A stretch of 64,000 bases of DNA from CAZEQK01 sp964514395 (GTDB lineage Bacteria; Bacillota; Bacilli; Tepidibacillales; Tepidibacillaceae). How positions within the stretch are numbered: position 1 is the first letter of the stretch; every line of letters starts with the position of its first letter. Positions 35,012-44,482 of this stretch are shown here, one piece after another. The stretch is from assembly GCA_964514395.1 (NCBI GenBank), contig CAZEQK010000001.1, positions 94,399-158,398 of the forward strand, in the 5' to 3' direction. A program made the position numbers and the translations under genes. Under the pieces are notes generated by a model, which saw nothing but the letters and a program-made list of their open reading frames with translations, was not told where the DNA came from and searched no databases.

Positions 35012-36718
35012 ATGCGAAAAACTAAAATCATCATAATGATAGCCATATTTATCATCGTATCCATGGTTCCCCATCCACAGCATGTGTTTTCTTCAGACAA
35101 GGAATTGATAAGGGTTAAGGTGGATATTTTAAATGTAAGATCTGGTCCAGGTTTAGAGTATAACGTAATAAACAAAATACATAATGGTGAAACATACCAA
35201 TTAATTGAAGACAATAAAGCATGGATGAAGATTAAAATAAACGATTCGATCGGATGGGTAGCAGGCTGGCTCGTTGAAAAAGTGACTACAAATACAAAAG
35301 TGAAGACGGCAGAATCTACTGTAGATACACTAAACGTAAGACAAGGGCCAAGTACCAATTTTGACATCATTGATCAAATTCATCCTAATACTAAATATCC
35401 AATTATAGATGAAGAAGGGGATTGGATTAAAATCCAAGTCAATACAAACAAATTTGGCTGGATTGCGAAATGGTTTTCAAAGATTGCTGAAGAAGCAGCT
35501 ACCAATGAATCTGTGCAAAGTGATTATGTGACCATACAGGTTAACATGTTAAATGTTCGTAAGTCCCCCTCTACTGATAGCGAGATTATAGGTGTAGTAG
35601 AAAAAGGGGATAAGGTCGAAGTTGTCAATATTGAGAATGGATGGTATAAAATAAAGTTTAAGAGTGGATATGGTTGGATAACTAGTAAATATGCAAGTCA
35701 AATCACAAAATCGAATGGACCATCAAATAATGAAGATAAACAGAAGGTTATGGTCAACACCAATATTTTAAACCTCCGCAGAGGGCCAAGTACGCAATAT
35801 AAAATTATCGGTAAATTATTGAAGAATGATATATTAATTGTACTTGAAACAAATGGAGATTGGCTCCATATTCAAAAAGCAAATTCACCTGAAGTAAAAG
35901 GATGGGTTGCTAATTGGTTAGTTGTTAATTATAACCATATTGTTTCAAACCAGCCTACTGTCGTTATTCTTAATCCGGGTACAAATATACGTAGTGGCCC
36001 TTCGACGAATGATTCTGTCCTGACGATAGCAAAGGTTGGCGATCAATTTCCGATTATTTCAACTGCAGGAGATTGGTATCAGATTAAGCTAAAAGACGGT
36101 AAAATTGCCTATGTTGCAGGTTGGATTGTTTCAGTAAAGGGTATTAAACAAGATATTAAACATGGAATAAATAAATTATTACAAAATAAGGTGATTGTAA
36201 TTGACGCCGGCCATGGGGGTAAAGACTACGGAGCTACTGGTACCCATTTTAAATCCACCGAAAAGGTACTTAATTTACAGGTAGCAAAGCTACTTGAAAA
36301 AAAACTAGAAGCTGCTGGTGCAAAAGTGGTTATGACAAGATCCACAGATATAAGAATCCCTTTACAGGAACGAGTAGATATCGCAGTCAATAATCATGCT
36401 GATGCATTTATTAGCATCCACCATAATACAAACGAGAACACCATCATTAATGGTACAATCACTTATTATTATAGTAGTAGAAGCAAAACTCTTGCTACTG
36501 ATATTCAAACCGAGGTAGTCAAGCAAGTAAAGCTTGAAAATTTAAATGCCCAATATGGGGACTACTATGTGCTAAGGGAAAATCCAAGATTATCTGTTCT
36601 TGTAGAGCTTGCATTTATTTCAAATTATCAGGATGAATTAAAGGCACGTTCAAATAAATTTCAAGAAAATGCTGCTGAAGGTATATTTGAAGGCTTAATC
36701 AAATACTTTAGTAAATAA
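35012..36718 (+). CDS. Secreted N-acetylmuramoyl-L-alanine amidase with SH3b repeats (YrvJ-like)
   Basis: Exported cell-wall hydrolase (568 residues). Signal peptide at residues 1-28 (KTKIIIMIAIFIIVSMV, then a cleavage region near FSSDK). Five bacterial SH3 domains follow, each marked by LNVRSGP-like and GWVA-like blocks (residues about 33-90, 100-155, 170-225, 245-300, 315-375). The amidase_3 domain begins at about residue 393: VIDAGHGGKDYGA (zinc His), STEK (zinc Glu), SIHHN (zinc His) and LVELAFISN (catalytic Glu). It cuts the amide bond between MurNAc and stem peptide. It stands alone with its own terminator. Confidence 0.93.
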   Translation: MRKTKIIIMIAIFIIVSMVPHPQHVFSSDKELIRVKVDILNVRSGPGLEYNVINKIHNGETYQLIEDNKAWMKIKINDSIGWVAGWLVEKVTTNTKVKTAESTVDTLNVRQGPSTNFDIIDQIHPNTKYPIIDEEGDWIKIQVNTNKFGWIAKWFSKIAEEAATNESVQSDYVTIQVNMLNVRKSPSTDSEIIGVVEKGDKVEVVNIENGWYKIKFKSGYGWITSKYASQITKSNGPSNNEDKQKVMVNTNILNLRRGPSTQYKIIGKLLKNDILIVLETNGDWLHIQKANSPEVKGWVANWLVVNYNHIVSNQPTVVILNPGTNIRSGPSTNDSVLTIAKVGDQFPIISTAGDWYQIKLKDGKIAYVAGWIVSVKGIKQDIKHGINKLLQNKVIVIDAGHGGKDYGATGTHFKSTEKVLNLQVAKLLEKKLEAAGAKVVMTRSTDIRIPLQERVDIAVNNHADAFISIHHNTNENTIINGTITYYYSSRSKTLATDIQTEVVKQVKLENLNAQYGDYYVLRENPRLSVLVELAFISNYQDELKARSNKFQENAAEGIFEGLIKYFSK

Positions 36719-36724
36719 AAAACA

Positions 36725-36762
36725 TAATAAACCGCCTTAGTATACTCAGGCGGTTTATTATG
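36725..36762. terminator. Bidirectional terminator between amidase gene and dtd
   Basis: ATAAACCGCCT / AGGCGGTTTAT with A/T tracts on both sides. Confidence 0.85.
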
Positions 36763-36764
36763 AA

Positions 36765-37229
36765 TTAAGCTTCTTGATTCACTTTTTTAAAATCACTATC
36801 TAGGATAATGGTAACTGGTCCATCATTTGTAAATTGAACATCCATCATCGCACCAAATACTCCCGTTTCAACTGTTACACCACTTTGTCTCATCACTTCA
36901 TTTAAAAGGTCATATAGCTTTTGAGCATATTCCGGCTTTGCTGCATCAATATAACTTGGTCTTCTTCCTTTTCTCGTATCTGCGTATAGTGTAAATTGCG
37001 AAACGGATAATATGCTTCCTTCCACATCTAATATGGATTGATTCATCTTTCCATCCATATCCTCGAAAATCCTAAGGTTAACAATTTTATCAGCCATGTA
37101 GTGTACATCTTCTTCCGTATCATCTTGAGTTACACCAACTAAGAGCACTAACCCATTTCGAATGGCTCCAACTATTTTATTTTTAACGATAACTTTACCA
37201 TTCTTAGATCTTTGTACAACAATCCTCAA
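36765..37229 (-). CDS. dtd: D-aminoacyl-tRNA deacylase
   Basis: Editing enzyme (154 residues) that removes D-amino acids (and glycine from tRNA-Ala) from tRNA. The cross-subunit pocket motifs are present: SVSQFTLYADTRKGRRPSY near residue 78 and NDGPVTIILDS near residue 138. Full length. It lies 23 bases after relA, the usual order in Bacillales, and ends at a terminator. Confidence 0.95.
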   Translation of the reverse strand: MRIVVQRSKNGKVIVKNKIVGAIRNGLVLLVGVTQDDTEEDVHYMADKIVNLRIFEDMDGKMNQSILDVEGSILSVSQFTLYADTRKGRRPSYIDAAKPEYAQKLYDLLNEVMRQSGVTVETGVFGAMMDVQFTNDGPVTIILDSDFKKVNQEA

Positions 37230-37252
37230 AAAATCACCACCTTTAATGAAAG

Positions 37253-39418
37253 TTATTGCATAATCCTTCGTACTGAATATACATCCTTTACACGTTTGAT
37301 ACGTTCTACAACTGAATGTAAGTGCTCCGTATTATGAATGAGTATTGTCATCAGAATCGTCGCCATCTTATTTTTATCTGATTTCCCAGAGACAGCAGTT
37401 AAATTGGTTTTTGTTTCTGAAACTGCCTGTAGCACTTCATTGAGTAACCCCCTACGATCCATTCCTAATACTTCTATATCGGCAGAGAAGGATTGATCCT
37501 CCACGTTATCCCATTCAACTGGTATGATTCTTTCATTATTTTCTTCATATTGAATATTCGGACAATCATTTCGGTGAATCGATACACCTCGGCCTCTTGT
37601 AATAAAACCAACAATCTCATCACCTGGCACTGGGTTACAGCACCTTGAAAAGCGAACAAGAAGGTTGTCCACTCCCTTCACTTTCACTCCTGCTGCTAAT
37701 TTTTTCTTACGGGTACTAACAGGCTGTCGAAAATCCAGATCTGAGATAGACTCCTGTTCTGTTACTTTTTTTGCTTTTTCAGTTAGTCTGGTTACGATTT
37801 GAGCAGCAGTAATTCCACCATATCCTATTGCAGCCAGCATATCGTCTTCTTCATTAAAATTAAATTTTGTACCAATTTCCCTAAGTAAATCATTCGTCAA
37901 ATATTGTGAAGGTTCAAAGCCTTGGCGCTGTAACTCCCTCTCGATGCTTTCTCTTCCCTTCACAATATTTTCTTCTCTTTTTTCCTTTTTAAACCATTGC
38001 TTAATTTTAGATCTCGCATGGGAGGATTGAGCTATTTTAATCCAATCCTGACTAGGACCATAGCTGTGCTTTGACGTGATGATCTCAAGAATATCTCCAG
38101 TTTTTAATCGATAATCTAATGGTACAATTTTGCCATTAACCTTAGCACCTATACAGCGATTACCTACCTCTGTATGGATTCTATAAGCAAAATCTAGAGG
38201 TACAGATCCTTGGGGGAGTTCTATTACATCCCCTTTTGGCGTAAAAACAAATACTAAGTCAGAGAATAAATCCATTTTTAAGGATTCCATAAATTCTTGA
38301 GCATCTCGATAGTCATTTTGCCATTCTAATATCTCTCTAAACCATTTAAGCTTTTCCTCAAATGAATCCTCAATCCCTGTTTTTCCTTCTTTATATGCCC
38401 AGTGGGCAGCAATACCATACTCTGCTGTATGGTGCATATCAAAGGTTCTTATTTGTACCTCTAATGGCTCTCCATTTGGCCCTATAACAGTGGTATGAAG
38501 AGATTGATACATATTAGGCTTAGGCATCGCTATATAATCCTTAAAACGACCAGGCATTGGCTTCCATAAGGTATGTATTGTGCCTAAGACGGCATAACAA
38601 TCCTTTACTGATTCAACAATCACTCTGACAGCAAGTAAATCATATATTTCATTAAACTCTTTATTTTGCTTCAACATCTTACTATAAATACTATAGATGT
38701 GTTTTGGTCTCCCGTATATTTCAGATGGTATTTTTAAGTCATGTAGTCTTCCTTTAATATTGTTGATGACCTTATACAGGTAGTCCTCACGCTCTGCCCG
38801 TTTCTTTTTCATTAAATGAACAATCCGATAATATTGTTGTGGATTTAAGTATCTTAACGCAACATCCTCAAGCTCCCACTTTACCGTGGAAATACCAAGT
38901 CTATGTGCGAGTGGTGCAAATATCTCTAAGGTTTCATCAGCTATACGACGTTGTTTTTCATCTGGCAAATGCTTCAAGGTTCTCATATTATGCAAACGGT
39001 CGGCTAACTTTATTAGTATCACTCTAATATCCCTTGCCATTGCGACAAACATTTTTCGATGGTTCTCCGCTTGCTGCTCTTCTTTTGATTTAAATTTAAT
39101 TCTTCCTAATTTGGTTACACCATCTACTAAAATAGCAACCTCTCTGCCAAAGACCTTTTCTATCTCCTCTAAAGTGACATTTGTATCTTCAACAACATCA
39201 TGCAAAAGACTTGAAATAACAGTAACAACATCAAGCTGTAAACTGACTAATATTTCAGATACCTTGATCGGATGGATGATATAAGGTTCCCCCGAACGTC
39301 TTACCTGCCCTTCATGTGCTTGTCTTGAAAATTCATAGGCTTGTTTAATCAGTTCTATGTCCTTATCAGTCATGTATTCTTTTGCTTTAGTGATTAACTC
39401 TTCAAATGCACTTCCCAT
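37253..39418 (-). CDS. relA: (p)ppGpp synthetase/hydrolase
   Basis: Bifunctional stringent-response enzyme (721 residues). The HD hydrolase domain is intact (HPIKVSEIL, HDVVEDT near residue 75, LADRLHNMRT), the synthetase domain contains YDLLAVRVIV and the GRFKDYIA-like substrate loop, and the TGS domain (VFTPKGDVIELP) and C-terminal zinc-finger (CCNPVPGDEI) and ACT domain follow. AAAGGTG suits ATG 39418 better than the GTG at 39430. Confidence 0.95.
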   Translation of the reverse strand: MGSAFEELITKAKEYMTDKDIELIKQAYEFSRQAHEGQVRRSGEPYIIHPIKVSEILVSLQLDVVTVISSLLHDVVEDTNVTLEEIEKVFGREVAILVDGVTKLGRIKFKSKEEQQAENHRKMFVAMARDIRVILIKLADRLHNMRTLKHLPDEKQRRIADETLEIFAPLAHRLGISTVKWELEDVALRYLNPQQYYRIVHLMKKKRAEREDYLYKVINNIKGRLHDLKIPSEIYGRPKHIYSIYSKMLKQNKEFNEIYDLLAVRVIVESVKDCYAVLGTIHTLWKPMPGRFKDYIAMPKPNMYQSLHTTVIGPNGEPLEVQIRTFDMHHTAEYGIAAHWAYKEGKTGIEDSFEEKLKWFREILEWQNDYRDAQEFMESLKMDLFSDLVFVFTPKGDVIELPQGSVPLDFAYRIHTEVGNRCIGAKVNGKIVPLDYRLKTGDILEIITSKHSYGPSQDWIKIAQSSHARSKIKQWFKKEKREENIVKGRESIERELQRQGFEPSQYLTNDLLREIGTKFNFNEEDDMLAAIGYGGITAAQIVTRLTEKAKKVTEQESISDLDFRQPVSTRKKKLAAGVKVKGVDNLLVRFSRCCNPVPGDEIVGFITRGRGVSIHRNDCPNIQYEENNERIIPVEWDNVEDQSFSADIEVLGMDRRGLLNEVLQAVSETKTNLTAVSGKSDKNKMATILMTILIHNTEHLHSVVERIKRVKDVYSVRRIMQ

Positions 39419-39505
39419 ATATGTCGTCACCTTTTATTTTCCAAAGTTTAATATTGTCATTCTATTATCTTAAATTTACGTAATAATGTAAAGCTTTGCT
39501 ATATA

Positions 39506-39530
39506 TAAAAAACCCAACATAATGTTGGGT
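39506..39530 (-). terminator. Terminator between apt and relA
   Basis: CCCAACAT / ATGTTGGG with six T residues after it on the minus strand. relA may thus have its own promoter or depend on read-through. Confidence 0.82.
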
Positions 39531-39549
39531 GTCTCATGATTTCATAATT

Positions 39550-40062
39550 TTAGTAGGTGACTATTGAGAAAATATCAATATCATCAAGGTTTTTTCTACC
39601 ATCTAAGTAGCTTAACTCGATAAGAAAAGCTGCTCCTACGACTACCCCACCTAATTTACGTATTAAATCTATGGTTGTGTTTATAGTTCCACCAGTTGCT
39701 AATAAATCATCTGTGATTAATACCCTTTGTCCTGGGGTTATAGCATCCTTATGAACTGCTAAAGCATCCTTCCCATATTCTAAACTATATTTTGCCTCAA
39801 TGGTTTCTCCTGGTAATTTTCCAGACTTTCTTATTGGAATAAAACCAACTCCTAAAGCATAAGACAATGGTGCCCCTATCACAAAACCCCTTGCCTCAGG
39901 TCCAGCTATGACGTCGATGTTCTTATCCTTCGCAAAAACAGCCAATTGGTTGATTGCTGTCTTATATGCTTCTCCATCCTTTAGTAATGTAGTGATATCT
40001 TTAAATTTTATACCTTTTTCTGGAAAATCGGGAATGACCCTTATTAAGCTTTTATAGTCCAT
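39550..40062 (-). CDS. apt: Adenine phosphoribosyltransferase
   Basis: Salvages adenine to AMP using PRPP (170 residues). The PRPP-binding loop is VLITDDLLATGGT near residue 117, and the adenine-specific segment AGPEARGFVIGAP lies near residue 53. Length is normal. It sits between recJ and relA as in B. subtilis, 20 bases after recJ. Confidence 0.96.
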   Translation of the reverse strand: MDYKSLIRVIPDFPEKGIKFKDITTLLKDGEAYKTAINQLAVFAKDKNIDVIAGPEARGFVIGAPLSYALGVGFIPIRKSGKLPGETIEAKYSLEYGKDALAVHKDAITPGQRVLITDDLLATGGTINTTIDLIRKLGGVVVGAAFLIELSYLDGRKNLDDIDIFSIVTY

Positions 40063-40082
40063 GATATGCCTCCCTATATTAT

Positions 40083-42395
40083 TTACCTGTACCGTTCAAA
40101 CCAATTCTTTAACTTTTGGTGATTCGAATAGACAAATAATTCTTTTAACTGCTCATACTCCTGATAATGACGATATAATAATGATTCCGTTAAATCTTTT
40201 TTATCTGGGTCCGTGTGAATCGAAATTTTATCATCCTCTACTATTATAAATCCTAATTCACTAAAAACATCAAGTATAAATTTAAGGATTTCTGAACTTA
40301 TCCCTAGGTTTTTAAAATAGAGTTCAGCTCTTTTCAAGGATAGTAAGGAATTGTTTTGTTTCAAGGTTAAATATACCTGTTTAAAATAATTTCTATTCAT
40401 AAATTTATTAAATTTTGTATTTTTTTCATGTTCAAACACACAATAGATGCGCTCTATATGTCTAAATTCCTTTAATATTTTTTCCACGTGCTGTGTAGAT
40501 GGTGGTAAATGAAGAAAAATAATATTTTTAATCTCATCCTTCTTTACCATTGTGTTATCATCATAGGCCACTGTAACCATCGAATCAGTGACTCCTTCTA
40601 ATGAGATGCTTTTCTTACCATCTATAAATATAATACCATCCCTCGTCACATGCTGTAGGCGCTTCATCCAATTGGCATCTCTCCAATCAAAAACCTGCAG
40701 TGAAGGAATATGTATATCCTTAATAATAACCTGTGGATTCATTTTTCCTTGCCATTCATTAATAGTTAGTTCACCTAAAAGCTGTGCATGGGAATAAGGT
40801 GCGATATCCTTTATTAAATTACCCATTCGGAAGAAAAGTGCCTCAAGGGACTTATTTTCCCCTTCTAAATGGAGTTTTAAATGTTGTTTACTATTCCCTA
40901 GGGATAGAATATTAGTAATTTCCACTTGATCAATTAAAAACTTTGGACTTGGATTACCTATTCCAAAGGGTGCTAGACTATCAATTTGTTTGATTAAGCC
41001 AATATCTATATCATGGATATCACAGACAACATCCACTTTTTCTATCGGGATAAAATCTTCTTCTACTAGCCACTCATCAGCAACCTTATTAAGGCTTACC
41101 CGAAAAATAGAAATATTTTCTTCTTTAATAGTTAAGCCAGCGGCAGCTGTATGTCCACCAAAGTTAGTGATATATTCTTTCACAGCAGTCAATGCTTTAT
41201 AAATGTCAAAGCCTTCAATGCTACGAGCTGAACCTTTTGCCATTCCTGTTTCAGCATCTATACTTAAAACGATAGTAGGCTTATAGTACTTTTCTAGAAT
41301 TCTTGAGGCTACAATTCCAATAACTCCTTCATTCCAACCTTCTTTCGCTAAAATGATAACTTTATCGTTTTCCATATTACTAGAGAGGATTAGCTCATTT
41401 GCCTCATTCGTAATATTTTCGACAATGGCTTGACGTTGTTGATTGATGTTATTTAGACTTTCAGCCAATTCGTCTGCTTCCTTAGGATCATTTGTGATAA
41501 ACAATCGAACAGCATTATTTGCTGTATCTAGTCTTCCACTCGCATTAATTCGTGGCCCAATGATAAAACCTATTTGGCCAGCAGAGACTTCTTTATTAGC
41601 TAAACCATTTTTCTCTAAGAGCGCTTTTAGACCGATATTATTCGTTGTACTCATCTGCTGAAGACCTAAGCTAGCAATCGCTCTATTCTCGTCAATAAGC
41701 GGTACAAGATCGCTAATCGTACCAATCGAAGCAATGTCCATATATTCTACAGGAAGCCTTCCTAATAATGCATGAGTTAATTTAAAGGTAACACCAACTC
41801 CTGCTAAAAATTTAAAAGGATAGTTATCCGTTTTTTTCTTTGGATTAATGATTGCATAAGCATCAGGCATAATTTCTGGAGGCTCATGATGATCAGTGAT
41901 AATAAGACAAATTCCTAATTCCTTGGCAAATTTAGCCTCATCGACAGCACTAATTCCCGTGTCAACTGTGATCATTAACTTAAAGCCTTGATTTGCGGCT
42001 TTTTCAATCGCATTCTTATTTAAACCATAGCCTTCTGAAAAACGATTAGGAATATAATACGCAAAATTTGCATTTAGTTTTTTTAATGTTTTATAAAGAA
42101 TTGATGTGCTAGTGACACCATCCGCATCATAATCTCCATAAATCAATATTTTTTCATTTTTTAATATAGCTGATTGAATTCGTTTTACTGCTTTTTTCAT
42201 ATCATCTAACAAATATGGGTCATAAAATATTGACTCATCCGTATGTAAAAATCGTTTAATATCTTCATTGCTTTTGATCCCTCTTAAAGCCAATATATTA
42301 GCAATAATGGGATGCATATCATACGCTTGAGTCATTTTATTTACTTCATCTTGGTCTGTTTCTTGGACATGCCAACGCCTTTTTGGTTTTAGCAT
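40083..42395 (-). CDS. recJ: Single-stranded-DNA exonuclease RecJ
   Basis: 5'-3' exonuclease (770 residues) in recombination and mismatch repair. The DHH catalytic motifs are present: YGDYDADGVTS near residue 80, DTGISAVDEA, and ITDHHEPP near residue 155; the DHHA1 domain has GGHTAAAGL near residue 410. An OB-like region and the Firmicute-specific C-terminal extension follow, accounting for the long form. AAAGGGTGGAAG precedes ATG. Confidence 0.95.
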   Translation of the reverse strand: MLKPKRRWHVQETDQDEVNKMTQAYDMHPIIANILALRGIKSNEDIKRFLHTDESIFYDPYLLDDMKKAVKRIQSAILKNEKILIYGDYDADGVTSTSILYKTLKKLNANFAYYIPNRFSEGYGLNKNAIEKAANQGFKLMITVDTGISAVDEAKFAKELGICLIITDHHEPPEIMPDAYAIINPKKKTDNYPFKFLAGVGVTFKLTHALLGRLPVEYMDIASIGTISDLVPLIDENRAIASLGLQQMSTTNNIGLKALLEKNGLANKEVSAGQIGFIIGPRINASGRLDTANNAVRLFITNDPKEADELAESLNNINQQRQAIVENITNEANELILSSNMENDKVIILAKEGWNEGVIGIVASRILEKYYKPTIVLSIDAETGMAKGSARSIEGFDIYKALTAVKEYITNFGGHTAAAGLTIKEENISIFRVSLNKVADEWLVEEDFIPIEKVDVVCDIHDIDIGLIKQIDSLAPFGIGNPSPKFLIDQVEITNILSLGNSKQHLKLHLEGENKSLEALFFRMGNLIKDIAPYSHAQLLGELTINEWQGKMNPQVIIKDIHIPSLQVFDWRDANWMKRLQHVTRDGIIFIDGKKSISLEGVTDSMVTVAYDDNTMVKKDEIKNIIFLHLPPSTQHVEKILKEFRHIERIYCVFEHEKNTKFNKFMNRNYFKQVYLTLKQNNSLLSLKRAELYFKNLGISSEILKFILDVFSELGFIIVEDDKISIHTDPDKKDLTESLLYRHYQEYEQLKELFVYSNHQKLKNWFERYR

Positions 42396-42483
42396 ATGCT
42401 TCCACCCTTTCTATCAACGACTTCATTATAAAGGAAAACCTATGGGGTGGCAATTGATATAGTCCTTCCTTAAATAAGATTTT

Positions 42484-43416
42484 CTATTGTAACAGAGGGT
42501 TACTTTCAGTATCATTATACGGATATTTCTGATAATGTGGGTTGATATGAATAAACACTCCATGAATATTCGGGAATTTTTCTAATAATATTTTTTTAAC
42601 CTCTTTACCGATGCGATGTCCTTGTTCCACAGTGATCTTGGGATTTACTCCTATCTTGATATCAATCATTAAATAATGGCCATGCTCACGAGCAAAAAAA
42701 TTATCGATATGTAAGACGCCATGGACTTTTTCCACCTCAACCATATATTTTTTTGCCTCATCTTCATGTAATACATGATCTAGTGTACTATGTATACTTT
42801 CTTTACCAATTTTGAATGCCATCTTCATAATTAAGATAGAAACAAAAGCCCCTGCTAAAGGATCTAAATAAAGTAGCAGTTTAATATGTAGTTCTCCTCC
42901 TAGTACAGCACCTGCTATCCCTATTAATGCCGCAATGGAGGAATAGACATCAGAACGATGTTCCCAGGCATTAGCGATAATTGCTTGAGAATTGATTTTC
43001 TTCCCTAGTCGATACTTATATTGAAAAAGTGCTTCCTTTACGATGATGGATAAGAGTACAGCATAAATCGCTGATATACCTGGTGCTTCAGAGACTGCAA
43101 AGACACTTTTTAATGAGCTATAACCAACCTCAGTCCCAACTAAAAATAGTATAACTGCAACGATGATAGCCGAAATATTCTCTGCTTTGCCATGTCCATA
43201 AGGGTGATCTTCGTCTGGTGGAACCTGTGCGACCTTCAACCCAATTAATACAGCAAATGATCCTACCACATCAGAAGCAGAATGGATAGCATCCGCTATT
43301 AGTGCTTTACTATTAGCTAAATAACCAATGATACCTTTTATCATAGCAAGCAAAACATTGCCCACTATACCAAGCCAAGCAGCAAATTCGGCCTTTTTAA
43401 ATCTTGCATCAGTCAT
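42484..43416 (-). CDS. Cation diffusion facilitator transporter
   Basis: Six-helix CDF transporter (310 residues) exporting divalent metals (Zn, Mn, Fe or Co) in exchange for protons. The metal site residues are visible in ADAIHSASDVVGS near residue 42 and in WEHRSDVYSS near residue 150; the cytoplasmic metal-binding C-terminal domain runs from about residue 205 (DHVLHEDEAKKYM, then HVLHIDNFFAREHGHYL-like HGHYLMIDIKIGV). The metal cannot be assigned. Start supported by GAGGTGAT. Confidence 0.9.
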   Translation of the reverse strand: MTDARFKKAEFAAWLGIVGNVLLAMIKGIIGYLANSKALIADAIHSASDVVGSFAVLIGLKVAQVPPDEDHPYGHGKAENISAIIVAVILFLVGTEVGYSSLKSVFAVSEAPGISAIYAVLLSIIVKEALFQYKYRLGKKINSQAIIANAWEHRSDVYSSIAALIGIAGAVLGGELHIKLLLYLDPLAGAFVSILIMKMAFKIGKESIHSTLDHVLHEDEAKKYMVEVEKVHGVLHIDNFFAREHGHYLMIDIKIGVNPKITVEQGHRIGKEVKKILLEKFPNIHGVFIHINPHYQKYPYNDTESNPLLQ

Positions 43417-43481
43417 CTGATCACCTCATATCCATTTCAGTGTAACACTTCTTTTAGGATACTCCTTACCCATATAAGTGA

Positions 43482-43509
43482 TAAAAAACCGCGGTCTACA
43501 ACCGCGGTT
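43482..43509 (-). terminator. Terminator of secDF
   Basis: AACCGCGGT / ACCGCGGTT stem, strong and G+C rich, followed by TTTTTTAT on the minus strand. Confidence 0.9.
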
Positions 43510-43531
43510 ATTTACATATTTATAACAAACA

Positions 43532-44482
43532 TTATCTTGATTCGGGTTGAGGGTTAAAACGATTTTTAAATTCTCTTCCCTTCCAAACAATCCAAATCTG
43601 AGAAGCAATAAAGATGGAAGAATATGCACCACTAATTAAACCAAGTAATAGGGCAAAGGAAAAGTTTTTAATACCTGTTCCACCCAATAAATATAATGCT
43701 AAAGCGGTAATTAAAACAGTGATTACTGTATTGATTGATCTAGCTAATGTTTGATTAAGACTTACATTGACAACATCTTCAAGATCTTCAAACCGCCTTA
43801 TTCTTGCATGCTTCATGTTTTCCCTAATTCTATCAAAAATTACAATCGTATCATTGACTGAATAACCAACAATCGTTAGGACAGCAGCTATAAATGGTAA
43901 ATCAACCTCTAATCTCAACAGACTGAAGGCTGTAATTACAAAGAATGCATCATGCATCAAGGCTGCGATAGCTGCAATTGCAAATCTATATTCAAAACGA
44001 ATGGCTACATAAACGATGATACCCAAGGAAGCCCACAATACAGCCCAAATTGCTTTTTTCGCTAATTCTCTACCTACTGTTGGGTTAACTGTGCTCTCAT
44101 TGATGTCTACTTTGAAATCCTTTGTATCATATTTCGTGCCAAAGGTATCTCTAATAATTGGTTTTACTTTTGAATCGATGGTTTGATCGAATCTCACAAC
44201 AGCAATTTCATTTTCTGGCCCAGCAACCCTTACGATCGTTGGAGCTAGATTGACATCATAACCAGCTTTCTTTGATGTTTCTTGTGCTTGTAATAAAAGA
44301 TCTCTTACATCTTTTTCAACAAAATGCTGACCAATTTTAATTTCATAACGTGTACCACTTTTAAAATCAACACCTAGATTTAGTCCCATTACTAATAGGG
44401 ATACAATACCTGCCAGCATAATTAAAGATGAAACGATAAAATAGACTTTTCTATGACGGACAAAATCAAATTTATAATTCAC
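43532..44482 (-). CDS. secF: Protein translocase subunit SecF
   Basis: Membrane protein (316 residues, six helices) that with SecD uses the proton gradient to assist export through SecYEG. Helix 1 begins HRKVYFIVSSLIM; GLNLGVDFKSGTRYE near residue 32 and the conserved VGYSVNDTIVIFDRIREN near residue 205 are diagnostic. The GTG start overlaps the secD stop, so translation is coupled. In B. subtilis the two are fused as SecDF; here they are separate. Confidence 0.95.
   Translation of the reverse strand: MNYKFDFVRHRKVYFIVSSLIMLAGIVSLLVMGLNLGVDFKSGTRYEIKIGQHFVEKDVRDLLLQAQETSKKAGYDVNLAPTIVRVAGPENEIAVVRFDQTIDSKVKPIIRDTFGTKYDTKDFKVDINESTVNPTVGRELAKKAIWAVLWASLGIIVYVAIRFEYRFAIAAIAALMHDAFFVITAFSLLRLEVDLPFIAAVLTIVGYSVNDTIVIFDRIRENMKHARIRRFEDLEDVVNVSLNQTLARSINTVITVLITALALYLLGGTGIKNFSFALLLGLISGAYSSIFIASQIWIVWKGREFKNRFNPQPESR

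Noticed and set aside
34993..35370. A 125-codon minus-strand frame
   Set aside because: It is antisense to the start of the SH3b amidase gene, which has clear domains.
43426..43632. A 68-codon minus-strand frame at the secF end
   Set aside because: It overlaps the secF 3' end and terminator in another frame and has no start signal.
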